Positions 33,130 to 44,212 of a DNA stretch of 64,000 nt are shown here, one piece after another (position 1 is the stretch's first letter; every line of letters begins with the position of its first letter). The DNA is from Psilocybe azurescens (taxonomy: Eukaryota > Basidiomycota > Agaricomycetes > Agaricales > Agrocybaceae). Where the stretch lies: assembly GCA_023853785.1 (NCBI GenBank), contig JAJIRX010000221.1:1-64000 (forward strand). Reading direction: 5' to 3'. Position numbers and translations under genes: made by a program. The notes under the pieces are model-generated. The model did not search any database and was not told the origin of the DNA. It saw only the letters and a program-made list of their open reading frames with translations.

Positions 33130-34360
33130 GGGGGCGGAGGGTACATTGGTGGTGTCGCCGTCCGTGTTATCGACGTCGTGGTCGGCCGTACCCGTCGTTG
33201 TATGCGTCGGTGTCACCGTCGGGTGGTGTCGTCGACCGTACTCGCCGTGGTACGCGTCAGTGTCGTCGTCGGTGTCGCCGTCAGTGTCATCTGTACGTGT
33301 CGTGGTACGTGTCGCTGCCGTCGTCAGCGTGTCATGGTCGTCTCCCTGTCGTCCTCACTGTCGCTGCGGTGGTATGTGTCGTCGCGGTCCGTACCCGTTG
33401 TGGTACGTGTCGGTGTCGTCGTCTGCCGTGCCTCTCCTGGCACCCGTCGGTCCTTCGTCGCGGGTCGTCGCGATGCGGTCGGTGTCGTCGTCATGTCGGT
33501 GTCGTTGGCCGTTGTCGCCGTGGTGGTATCCGTCGGTGCTGTCATCGTGGGTTGTCCTTGTCCTCGCCCTCGCCCTCGCCATACTCGCCGTCCACGTCCA
33601 CGTCTCGCCGTCCACGTCCATGTCCATGTCCTCACCGTCCATGTCCTGCGCCCGTCCCGTCCATGTCCTCGCCGTCCATGTCCTCGCCGCCGTCCTTGTC
33701 CTTGCCGGCCGTACTCGCCCTTGCCATTGTCCTTGTCCTCGCCGTTGTCCTTGTCCTCGCCGTTGTCCTTGTCCTTGTCCTCGCCGTTGTCCTTGTCCTC
33801 GCCGTTGTCCTTGTCCTCGCCGTTGTCCTTGTCCTCGCCGTCGTTCTTGTCCCTGCCGTCGTTCTTGTCCCTGCCATCGTCCTTGTCCTCGCCGTTGTCC
33901 TTGTCTCGCCGTCCTCCGCCTCGCCGCCGTCCTTGCTCTCGCCGGCCGTCCTTGCTCTCGCCGCCGTCCTTGCTCTCGCCCGCCGTCCTTGCTCTCGCCG
34001 CTGTCCTCGCCCTCGTCCTGGTCCACGCCGGTGTCTTGGTCCTCACCGTCGTGGTCGTGGTCCTAGCCGTCGTCCTTGCGGTCCTCGCCCTTGCCCTTGC
34101 CCTTCGCGGTCCTCGTCGTGATCCTCGTCCACGCCCTCGCCCACGCCCTCGTTGTCGCTGTCGTAGTCGCCCTCGCCCTCGCCGGTGTGGCCGTCGGTCG
34201 TTCTCGTCCTCTGTCGCGTCGGGTTGGCTTTCGCCTGGCTCCGACCGACGAGGCAGTGGTGGTGGTGGAAGGGAAAGGGTGGGGTCGGAATCAACAACGG
34301 ACCGACGTGGCATCAACATGTCACGCATGCGTTGTTGTTTGACCCGTGCCGAGTAGTGCC
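33130..34360. repeat. GC-rich low-complexity block with 18-bp minisatellite
   Basis: Built almost wholly of GTC, CTC, GCC, TTG and CGT triplets. At about 33733-33905 the 18-bp unit GTCCTTGTCCTCGCCGTT is tandemly repeated, with some shortened units. All three forward frames and at least one reverse frame stay open for 0.7-1.2 kb because the sequence almost lacks stop triplets, so these long frames (NGEDKD repeats on the minus strand, LSLSSP repeats on the plus strand) are not evidence of a gene. Confidence 0.8.
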
Positions 34361-34412
34361 GAGAAATTCGGCTGTATCAGTATGTATTTAACTAATTTTA
34401 TTATTTTCTATA

Positions 34413-34490
34413 AGCCTTTGTGGCTCAGTTGGTTTATTCCGCTTATGTTCGGGCGTTCTCCGATGCCCGAGTTCAATTCTCGTTGGTGTC
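34413..34490 (+). other. tRNA-like sequence (box A and box B), possible SINE head
   Basis: Contains TGGCTCAGTTGG (34421-34432, box A) and GAGTTCAATTCTC (box B with a CGAG/CTCG T-stem, 34469-34481), preceded by a GGGC...GCCC hairpin and followed by a T run. The acceptor ends do not pair, so it is not a functional tRNA. A diverged relative is at 38093-38168. Confidence 0.45.
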
Positions 34491-34869
34491 TTTTTTTCTA
34501 TAATAGTATAAATTATAATAAAATATAATAAAAATAATGCGATGTCATTCCACTTGGATTCCACCTTATTACATTGGAATGGACCTATATTGGACCAAAC
34601 TCAATGTAATATATGATATTCAGTTGGATTCCAATTGGATTCCATATAGATTCCAGCCATTCCATTGGAATGAAACTGGAATATTCCATTTGGAATGGCT
34701 TATTTTCTGGAATCCATTTGGAATCCATTTGGAATCCATGTTCATTTACCCATACAAAATAGCAGGGTGTATGATATGAAATTTCAGACTGGAATCTAAT
34801 GGAATCCATCTCCATTCCAGGAATGAAGTTGGATTCCACCTGGAATAGGTGGGGGACAGTAAAGACCTC

Positions 34870-36205
34870 GTTTACTGAGAAGAAAATATCTGAATTAGTT
34901 GGGGTAGAACAATTTGGATAAAGAGTGTTGATTATGGAGAAAGAAAATGGCCAGATAAATCAGATAGATAGATACAGAGTCAGAAGTGAGAGTAATCTTG
35001 ATTCTAATTCTTTTCAGTAAAGTCTGCAATTTCTACAAAGCCAGAAGTAGAGTTTGGTAAATTTATAATGACTAGAGCAGACTAGAGAGATTGAAGATAA
35101 CAACTAGTGCAATTTTTTTGAATAAAATATTCCAGAATAAAGAGAGCAATGAAGAGTCAAGAAAAGGAGTGCAGAAAAAGAGTGATGAGTTGGAAAATAA
35201 TAAGATCTAAAAGAACTGGATAAAATTCTCTGGGATAAGAGAGCATGTATGGTGGGTAGACTTGATCTAACCTCTGAAGAACATCTTGAATAACTGAAAC
35301 AACTGCTGGATTTTGTGCTGGATATTGATGATAACTTCTTGAATACATATTGAAGTGGTGCTATTAAGTACTGATAACTTGAAAACTTTGCTGTGAAAAA
35401 GTTGGGGCTTATAATTTTTCTATATTCTAAATAATACTATTACATAGTTTATATACTGGAGAGCATAGAAAAATATTTAAAAGAGGTAAAGTGTCTAAAC
35501 TATATTGATTATTCTGAAAATAAACACCCAATAGTTCAATCTGCCAACTATATACAATAGAATAAAGGCTGACAGATTTTAAAAGTGAAAAATGAGTAAG
35601 TAAGTAACACAGAATAAGTAAAAAGTATAAGCAAAATTATGAAAGCAAAGTGAGATGAGTAAGAAAAAAGCAAAGCCAAGTAAATACATTAAGCAGAAAT
35701 GACAAAAGGAAGGAAAGATCAATCATATGAAAGTGTCAGATAATAGAAAAATAGTGAGCAAATATCATGCTAATGAATAAACTAGTCTATATATAGTATA
35801 GCTCAGTCATCCATTACCAAGACTGCTAAGTGAGACAAATATTTTCCACATATGTGGAATCCAGTTAAGAACCAAATAGTTGTAGATGACCAAATGCTGA
35901 TAATCATAGTGATGTATGATGCTGTGCAGTGCTGTACGTACTAGGATAGATAGATATAGATAAATCATTAAATTATTAATAGGGAATATAGCCAATCAAA
36001 TTGTTGAAGTGGAGATTGAAAGTTGGAATAGTGATTGAAGTGGACTGTGAATGGACTTTAATGTTGATTATTGAAGGATGTGCTTCAGATAAAAATGTGA
36101 AATAATAACTCTGGCCTCTGCATGCAATGGAGAGTCAAGACAGACATTCAAAGCTTATAAATAAATCTCATATCCAATCAAAATTGGTGTATAACAGAGG
36201 TCTTT
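34870..36205 (-). repeat. R repeat copy 3, right part
   Basis: Continues R copy 3 after element E2. Colinear with 7661-9137 but AT-shifted by many C-to-T and G-to-A changes; ends near CAAAATTGGTGTATAACA. No gene. Confidence 0.75.
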
Positions 36206-36358
36206 ACACTCACCCAGAAGTCCAGCTAGAATTCACTCATCCTCTATGTGGGCCAATGTGGAGGATGTGGAACTACATGGATGCTCTATGTGGAACTTCA
36301 TTTGGAGTTCTACATTCTTCATATAGATTCCATATGGATTTAACCTGTAAACCATGTA
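36206..36358. other. short spacer, nothing recognised
   Basis: No gene; contains repeated words such as CTCTATGTGG. Left flank of the decayed Tc1 element. Confidence 0.4.
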
Positions 36359-37976
36359 CAGTGACTCAAAAACTGTCTGGATGTTTTTCAAATTGAACTT
36401 AAATTGACTATAATGCCATGTATTCCTCATAAAATTATATGATTTAAAATATAATGGAAAACCCTGGATCACAGCTTTCAGGAGATGTAATATATATTTG
36501 TATTTGTTTGGCTCATCTATTATTATTAAATACTTTATAAAATTAACACATCTGAACAGTTTCTTTGTGGCCTGTTGGAATCAACACAACACAGTTTTTT
36601 TAAATTGTGAACATGCAAAAAAATATCAAATAAATGAAAACATGTTTGAGATATATAAAAAAGACTAAAACTGTACATTCCCCAAAGTTTATAGCCTATT
36701 ACTCTCTGCTACATAATTATGTATCCTCTTTCTTCTAAATTATGCTCTAACATTATTTTTATGCTGGAAAATGGTGATTCTATTTGCAAAATTGATGTAG
36801 AACTTGGTGTTTTGAAGTCAATTATTTGGGTGATATGTTTTGGGATAGAATTATCTATCAAAAAAATCATGAAAGCCATCTTTCTAAGCTCACTCCCCAT
36901 GACCACTACCACCTAGTTCAACTTGTTCCCAGTGGAAAGGCTGATATTGCTATACAACTCTGCTGTCAGCTTCTCATTATCATCAACACATTTATCTCCA
37001 TCCAAAATATTCAAAATTCTCTCAAAAAGAGGATCCTGCAGCACAAGTCAAGGTCAAAAAGTCATTTCTCTCTAAAAACTATAGAAAGGCTTGCTCAAAA
37101 TTTGTCCAGAAGTATGAAAACTGAACAGAAAAAGACCGGAAACATGTTATATTTACATATAAGACCAAGATCAATTGAATTGGATCAGATAGAAGGCAGT
37201 GGGTGTGGAAAAAGCTGGTTCTCCTCTCCAAACTCAGCATGTACAGAAAACTATCAAATTTGGAAGAGGATACATATATGATGATTTGGAGTTGTATAAC
37301 AACAAGTGGTGTTGGATACATGTGCAGGATAGAAGGAAAGATGGATGAAGAACTCTATGTGAGCATTTTGGATGACCATGTCTTCCAAACACTGGAGTAT
37401 TAGAACTTTGATCAGGATAATTTCATCTTTTAGCAAGATAATGATTTCAAGCACACATCCAAAAAGGCTCAGAAATAGCTTAAAGACCATAAAACAGAGC
37501 TTTTAGACTGGCCAGCATAATCCCTAGACCTCAATCCAATTGATAATTTGTGGCATATTCTCAAAATGTGCTTTGCAGAATACAAAAATGTTCTAAAGGG
37601 TGTCCAGAAGTTGTATAGCAGAATACCAGAGGAGTGGGAGAAAATACCCAAAGAAGACTGTGTGAAATTGGTCAATAGTATGTCTAGAAGAGTTATAGAT
37701 GTTTTAAAGACAAATTTGGATCACACAAAGTACTAGTTTATATAGATACCCATATTTCAACAGGCCACAAACAAACTGTCTAGATGTGTTAATTTTATAA
37801 AGTATTTAATGATAATAGACGAGCCAAACAAATACAAACATATGTTATATTTCCTGAAAGCTGTAATCCAGGGCTTTCCAGTACATTTTAAATCATGTAA
37901 TTTCATAAGGAATACATGGTATTATAGTCAATTTAAGTTCAATTTCAAAAATATCTGGTTAGTTTTTGAGTCACTG
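36359..37976 (+). mobile_element. decayed Tc1/mariner element, second family
   Basis: 1618 bp between TA dinucleotides. Terminal inverted repeats start CAGTGACTCAAAAACTGTCTGG and extend roughly 230 bp, related to but distinct from the 29976 family. The interior carries a broken transposase. Confidence 0.85.
36710..37740 (+). pseudogene. decayed Tc1-type transposase
   Basis: Fragments in order: HTH-like CKIDVELGVLKSII near 36790; LTPHDHYHLVQLVPSGKA near 36890; WSCITTSGVGYMCRIEGKMD near 37290; QDNDFKHTSKKAQK near 37440; SLDLNPIDNLWHILK near 37530; and a C-terminal PEEWEKIPKEDCVKLVNSM. Several in-frame stops sit where Gln or Trp codons are expected (CAR to TAR, TGG to TAG), and the catalytic Glu appears as Asp (NPIDNLW). 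Not functional. Confidence 0.8.
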
Positions 37977-38092
37977 TATATCAGCATTAATACATAATTT
38001 CAGGGTCAAGTTCAAATAGACTCCAGGTGAAGGAAGGTCCCCAGATTTTATTTATATTTTATTTATATTTTATTATAGTGTAAAAAAGAAAA

Positions 38093-38168
38093 TACACCAG
38101 CAGAAATTGAACTGAAGCATCTATGAAGCCTGAATGTGAGTGCTAAACTAACTGAGCCACAAAGACTT
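38093..38168 (-). other. tRNA-like sequence, diverged second copy
   Basis: Reverse strand reads GTCTTTGTGGCTCAGTTAGT ... CAGTTCAATTTCTG, alignable with 34413-34490 over box A and box B, with the same GTGTATTTTC-type 3' flank. Confidence 0.4.
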
Positions 38169-40137
38169 TTGTGAATATTAAAAAATGATTGCATACATAC
38201 CAGTCCAGATCATTTCTCAGCAATTCTCAGCAAATATTAAAAATATCAGATGTGTGACTTGTGATTGCCACATCAGTCTATTGGTTATTCCAATCACCCC
38301 ACATCTTCCTCTGACCACCACCACCCTGCTGCCACCATTGTGTGCACCCCCACCACCACACCATTGTCAGTCAGAGTCAGGCACTTGTTGACCTAATCCA
38401 ACATATATCATAACACCACCAACCAATGATGGGTCTGTGTACAATGATGACAACCCCAGACATGTGTACATGGTATGACAACAACAACAATGGCTCTGTA
38501 TATGATGATGACAACACTGGATTGAGAGTGAATGAGATGAGTGCAGAACAAGGCAGAACAAGAGGAGGTGATGTGAGCAGGAAACAAGGTGACATGAACA
38601 AGGCTGTAACATTAGGTAAATTGCAAACCCTATACACTGCCACCACTAACTCTCCCCCCCTTCTTTGATATACATAGACTGATGATGTATGTGTACAGTA
38701 CAACAACACATACATACTGCATGTACTGTGCATCTAAGGTTCCCACCCCTGGTGCCTAATTAGCTGGCACAAACTGATCAAATTGTGCTACCTAGTTATT
38801 CTGACTTTTGTTAATTCCTTTTACTTGCCAATATTCCTATGCCTATAATTCCACTTTTCTACTTTTCCTCTTCAACATTGTAGATTAGACAAAGTATTAG
38901 ATTAGATAAGATAATCAATTACAGAGATAGTGGATTAGACAAGATTAAATAGATAATAAGATCCAGATTATCTTTGGTAGATTATCTATTATCAGATACT
39001 GTAGATCTGGTAGCCAACTGTCATGCATTACAATGCTTGGCAACATTCCCTTGTCCTTCCTGCCACCTTTAGAGACAGGCACTACTTGACTCTCAACATT
39101 TCTGCTCAGTCAGTACACCATTTCCATTCCATGTCCTGAATTGACATATGTTCTGCTCCACTGAAATGCTTGCTGTGGAGTGTGCTTGCAGCTTAACACT
39201 TTAATCAAATTTTACAATGACTAGTTTGTCACTGGAAAGGGAAGCTTGTGCTTTTAATAATTGTACTACACAACAATCTTCAAACAGGAAGTGAATACAA
39301 GGATTAGCTTGCAAGGATTTCAGAATAATATAGTTGTTTTTATGATTTCTCAGTGGGTGCTGAGACTTTTACAAATCTCTACTCTAACACAATACCATTT
39401 CCAGACTTTCTTAGGGTCACTATCAGCAGGTACACACTTTGAGCTGAAGTGTAGGGTTAGAAATTCCACAGAATCTCATCTCTAACACAGTACTATTTCC
39501 AGACCTTCTTAGGGTCACTATCAGCAGGTGCATGCTTTGAGCTAAATAAATTAGTGGCCTTCTTGACCTAATAAAACACAATTTGACCCTCTTGGTCTAC
39601 CAGCTAAAGACCTTCTTGGCCTTGAAAATATGAAACAAGAGGAAGCTAGCTTGTGAAGCTAGCTTGTGCACTCTATATCTTGGTTGGCCTCTTACCAGAT
39701 ATAAAAGTCAATGTTTTTAGACTTGATTGGATGAGGTGAACTCTTCAAGTATTTCTAGCTTTCAAATGTGCAAAGCACTACTTTCAAATTCAAAAATGAA
39801 CAATAGATTGCTATTGCTTGACAAGCAATTAATGTCCTCAAAGTTCTTAATACTTTCAGAAAATGTAGATACAGAATAAATCTGAACTGTATGTTCTTGG
39901 GGTAAAAATTACTTGCTCAATATCTATATAGATACATTTAATTTATAGCTACAGGTACATACAACTTTGGAGAATATGTTAGTAAATTGAATCACTGCTA
40001 CAAACCCTCAAGCTACATGTTTCTCAAACTATATGTCTTTCTTCAACCAATCAGATCACTAATAAATCATCTATGTAGTCATTGCATGACCAGCTAACAC
40101 CTGGCACTCTTTAACTGTTGTTCTCTTAGGCATACAG
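38169..40137. other. AT-rich intergenic region without recognisable gene
   Basis: Short open frames only. Contains CCACCAC-rich stretches (38295-38370), GATTAGA/GATAAGAT-type repeats (38880-38990), and a tandem duplication of about 110 bp near 39379-39545 (TTTCCAGA(C)CTTCTTAGGGTCACTATC twice). No domain motif seen. Confidence 0.5.
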
Positions 40138-41945
40138 TGTCATACACCAATTTTGATTGGATATGAAATTTATCTATAAGCCTAGAGCATCTGTCTTGAC
40201 TCCCCATTGCATGCAGAAGCCAGGGTTATTATTTTGCATTTTTATCTGAAGCACATCCCTCAAATTCAATATCAAAGCCCATTCACAGTCCACTTCAAGC
40301 TCTATTCCAACTTTCAATCTCCACTTCAACAAAATTGTCTAACCATTTTGAATCTCAAGGCTATGCACAACTTATTCCTGGACTTCATTCCTATCCATCC
40401 TAGTACACACAGCACTGCACAGCATCATATATCACCATCATCATCAGCATTTTCAATCTCCACTTCAACTATTTGATCAGCTACATTCCCTATTAGTGAT
40501 TCAATTGGCTATCTATTTCAAACCTCAAGGCTATACGCAGCTTATTCCTGGACATCATTCCTATCCATCCTAGTATGCACAGCACTGCACAGCATCATAT
40601 ATCACCATCATCATCAGCATTTGGTCATCTACAACTATTTGGTCCTTAACTGGATTCCACATATGCAGCAAATCTTTGTCTCACTCAGCAGTCTTGGTAA
40701 TGGATAACTGAGCTGTGCCATGAATAGACTGGTTCTATTCATTAGCATGGTACTTGTTTGCTATTTTGGCTTCTTTTCTATTGTCTGACACTTTCATATG
40801 ATTGATCCTTCCTTTCTTTTGTTATTCTTGTTTATTGTACTTACTCAGCTTTGCTTCTTTCTTACTCATCTCACTTCTCTTTCATAATCCTGCTTATACT
40901 TCTTACTCATTTTATGTTACTTACTCATCCTTCTATTTTTCACTTCTAAACACTGTCAGTCTTCATGCTAGTGTATGTAGTTGGCAGATTGGACTACTGG
41001 GTGTTGTTCAACAGAAAGATTAGTATAGTTTGGACACTTGACCTCTTTTAAATATTTTTCTATGTTCTCTAGTATGTAAACCATGTAGTAGTATTGCTTG
41101 GAATGCAAGAAAGTTACAAGCCCCAACTTTCTTCACAAGAAAAGTTTTCAAGTTATCAGTACTCAGTCCCAGCACTCCAGCACACATCCAGTCAAATTCT
41201 ATCAGTATCAAGCATGAATTCAGCCATTGTTCCAGACAATTAAGACATCCTTCAAGGGTTAGTTCAGACAATCTTCTATTCATGCTTTCACATTCCAGAG
41301 CAATTTATCCAGTTCATTTCAATCCTATCATCCTCTGAACCTTTCATTCTTCTTTTACACTCAGATCCTCAACTCTCCATTGCTTCCATTGTTTAGAAAT
41401 ATTTTATTCAGCAATCTTGGTCTTGTTGTCATCTTCATCCATCACTCTAGTCATCCCTCATCTGCCTCACTGCTCTGTTTGACTTTGTGGTTCAAGAATA
41501 TTGCTTAGGTCATCACTTTTGATTGCCCTAGTCACCCCTCATTCATCAGGCCCTACTTCTGGCTTTGTAGAAGCTGCAGACTTGATTGAAATGCACTAGG
41601 ATCAAGACTACATTCTCACTCCTGCCCCCATATTCATCCCTACAATTCATCTAGTCATTTTATCCCTCCAAAGTCATCACTCCACATTCACTCTGTTCTA
41701 CCCCAACCAAGTCAGGTATCTTCCTCCAGTAAACACTCAAGGGCATTTTATACCCCTCATCCATTTTTCCTCCTTCAGATGATCCTGCCCTCCTCAGACC
41801 ACAAACCCTTTCATAATCTAGTGGCCAAGCCAGCCCTCACTTTAACTCAATAGGGAGAGAGTTGTCTTATCCAGTCTAGACCATTCCTCTCTGGTTTTGT
41901 GTTTTGGTTTTGTTTTATATATCAAATCACACACAACATAGTTCA
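40138..41945 (+). repeat. R repeat copy 4 (full length, 1.81 kb)
   Basis: TGTCATACACCAATTTTGATTGG ... CACAACATAGTTCA with TG...CA ends; same order of sequence as the reverse of 7451-9141. TATA-like AGTATGTAAACC near 41070 is at the place of the TATATAAACC of the other copies. It contains an internal duplication (GCACAGCACTGCACAGCATCATATATCACC at 40408 and 40568). The 5-bp flanks do not match. LTR-like structure, no coding capacity. Confidence 0.7.
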
Positions 41946-42163
41946 ACGGTCCATTGGGTTTGTATGGTCCACAATAACATTACTGGTCTAATTTTTGTAG
42001 ACCATAACATTTTTATTTTACATGTTAAATACCTTTCATCAATGTAGCACACCCTCAGTCCATTATTCCATGTACTGAGGTGTGCACTTGTCTTGTCCTA
42101 ATACTTTTACTATTTTACTTACCTCTTTTGTAGCTTGCATTTCAATAGGTATTCATTAATATA
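41946..42163. other. spacer, nothing recognised
   Basis: AT-rich, no gene seen. Confidence 0.4.
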
Positions 42164-43743
42164 CAGTAGCTCAAAAAACCATTCCAATGTTTGGCACTTT
42201 CTCACTAATTGTTTAATAACTTGGGAAATAAATTATGTAAAAGTCTGAAAATATTATATGTTATAGTTTAACATGTGACTAACATATTTCTTACCAAGGT
42301 CACATGATTTTAACAAAAACTTATTAAGTAATGGAATTTACAAAATAATAGAGCATTGGGACAGTTTTTGACTCTCTATCTAGTACTTAGTATGGTATCC
42401 CTTTGCCTTGATAACAGCCTCCATTCTCCTTGGCATGCTTTCTATAAGCCTTTGGCATGTTTCTGAAGGTATTTCAGTCCATTCCTTTGCCAATCTCTCC
42501 CACAATTCAAATGCTCCTTTGGGTGGTGTCTCATAGGTGTTCATTTGCCTTTTGAGGTAAACCCAAAGGTGTTCAATGGGGTTGAGATCAGGGGATTGGG
42601 GTGGCCACTCCATAACTTCAACATCATTGGCCAAAAACCATTCTTGACCTTTTTGGAGGTGTGTTTGGGGTCATTATCCTGCTGAAAAATCCTTTTCCCT
42701 CTGCCATCTCCAAGTTGTCAAAGCTTTCATCCACCCCATGCTCCAAAATTTCACAGTATTGGTCTGCATTCATCTTCCCCTCAACCTCAGTGAGTATTCC
42801 AACACCATTCCACCCCATACAACCCCATACCATGAGATTGTTGCCCCCTCCATGCTTGACAGTTGGTGATGTTGTTCTATCTGAGATTGCTTCACCCTTG
42901 GGTTTCCATGTATAGACCCTTCCATCTGAGCCAATCCTGTTGATTTTTGTTTCATCTGACCAGAGTACTCTTTTCCAATCCTCCACAGTCCAGCCAACAT
43001 GATTCTGGGCAAATTTTAGGTGTTTTTGACAGTGGATAGCCTTGAGGAGGGGCCATTTTGATTTAACAACAGAGCAGAAGTTGTTTTCTTTGAGGGCATT
43101 TCTGACTGTTTGGGCACAAACAGGAGGGGGAATAGCATCATTGATGAAGTGTGTTGCCTGGACAGCATTGTCCAGCTTTCCTGTTTTGATTTGACAAAAA
43201 GGACCTGTTTATCCTTGGGAGTAAGCTTGGAGGTACGTCCACCTTTGTTGTTTTGGGGTTTTCTTTGTTGGCATCCACTTCCCTCTTGATTCTTCCAACA
43301 GTAGACTTTCCCAAACCAGTTTTAGACTCTATTTGACAAAGAGAATAGCCCTCTTCAAGAAGATTGAGGACAGAATTGTACTGAGAAGGTGTTGCAGGCT
43401 TCATGATGTGGTGGTTAAAGAGAAAGATGGTTGAACTTGAATTCAACATTGCAAATGTGTACAAATATTGTCACATGACCTTGTTTAATTTTCTCACAAT
43501 TTATACAAAGCAATTTGGCTTTCTACAAGCATGTAAAGCTATTATTTTATAGGGTCAAAAAACTGTTCCAATGTTTTATTATTTTGTAAATTCCATTACT
43601 TAATCAGTTTTTGTTAAAATCATGTGACCTTGGTGAGAAATATGTTAGTCACATGTTAAACTATAACATACAATATTTTCAGACTTTTACATAATTTATT
43701 TCCCAAGTTATTAAACAATTAGCGAGAAAGTGCCAAACATTGG
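42164..43743 (-). mobile_element. Tc1/mariner element copy 2 (right end truncated)
   Basis: Inverted, near-identical copy of 29976-31570. Left TA at 42162-42163 and CAGTAGCTCAAAAAACC are present. On the right the inverted repeat breaks off after GCCAAACATTGG at 43743, losing the last 25 or so bases including the terminal CAGTAGC. Confidence 0.9.
42380..43401 (-). pseudogene. Tc1-type DD34E transposase, copy 2 (frame-broken)
   Basis: Same protein as at 30333-31360. N-terminus from MKPATPSQYN at 43401 with HTH SLCQIESKTGLGKSTVGR; core LWSDETKINRIGSDGRVYTW, HGGGNNLMVWGCMGWNGVG, then a break near 42660 and WPPQSPDLNPIEHLWVYLKRQ, stop about 42380. Breaks near 43235 and 42660. The middle section 42624-42986 is intact here, where copy 1 is broken. 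Confidence 0.85.
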
Positions 43744-44212
43744 TGTAGTCAGTCTGTTATTCTACATACTGAGCTTGCATTTCAATACTTACCACACAGA
43801 ACAAAGACCCTTTTGTCCTTTTCTTCCAGGCTACCTAAGCTCCTCCCATTCAGTGAGGCTTGTCATACCCAGCAGCCTGTCACACAAGCTTAGTTCAAAT
43901 TTACTCTAGGAAATGAGTTGAAATAAATTCTTGGCACAAATATTGAAATTTAGTGTGAATTAGATTTGAACTATTCCCTGACATAGATTCTTAGAGTAAA
44001 TTGTAGTCTTTAGTTCAATTTTGACTCATGATTAACATTTATGTATATAAATTCTCAGAATTTATAAGCCAATGCCTGCAGTGATTGAAATCCGGGACTT
44101 GTAGGACAGGCGTGGAAGAATACGGGCTGAGATTGAAAAAAGAAGACACGTGACTTGTGTGACGAAGAAACTGTAGTTTCTGTTGTGGGAATGGATGTTT
44201 CTTGCTTGAAAA
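43744..44212. promoter_or_regulatory. KGD1 upstream region
   Basis: Boundary between repeats and the gene island. Contains CACGTGAC (an E-box CACGTG) near 44146 about 65 bp before the KGD1 ATG. No TATA box obvious near the start. Otherwise AT-rich without features. Confidence 0.4.

Larger units (their letters stand above)
32700..34869. mobile_element. hAT-like TIR element E2 with GC-rich interior (8-bp TSD)
   Basis: 2170 bp inserted in R copy 3, flanked by GTTTACTG at 32692-32699 and 34870-34877. The uninterrupted R copy 2 has this sequence only once (near 7661-7668), which supports a true 8-bp duplication. Termini are imperfect inverted repeats (CAGTACTTTACTGTCCCC left; reverse of GGGGGACAGTAAAGACCTC right). 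Arms are full of GGAATCCA-like subterminal words. No transposase is encoded; the interior is a GC-rich low-complexity block and a tRNA-like sequence. 8-bp duplications and CAG termini are typical of hAT elements; that assignment is inference. Confidence 0.6.

Noticed and set aside
33733..33905. CRISPR-like array
   Set aside because: The 18-bp units are directly adjacent with no unique spacers; the sequence is eukaryotic and there are no cas genes.
33324..34328. 334-residue charged repeat protein on the minus strand
   Set aside because: The block is open in several frames on both strands because of triplet repeats; no start context, introns or conserved domain.
34413..34490. functional tRNA gene
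   Set aside because: Box A and B and a T-arm are present, but the acceptor ends do not pair and there is no proper D or anticodon stem.
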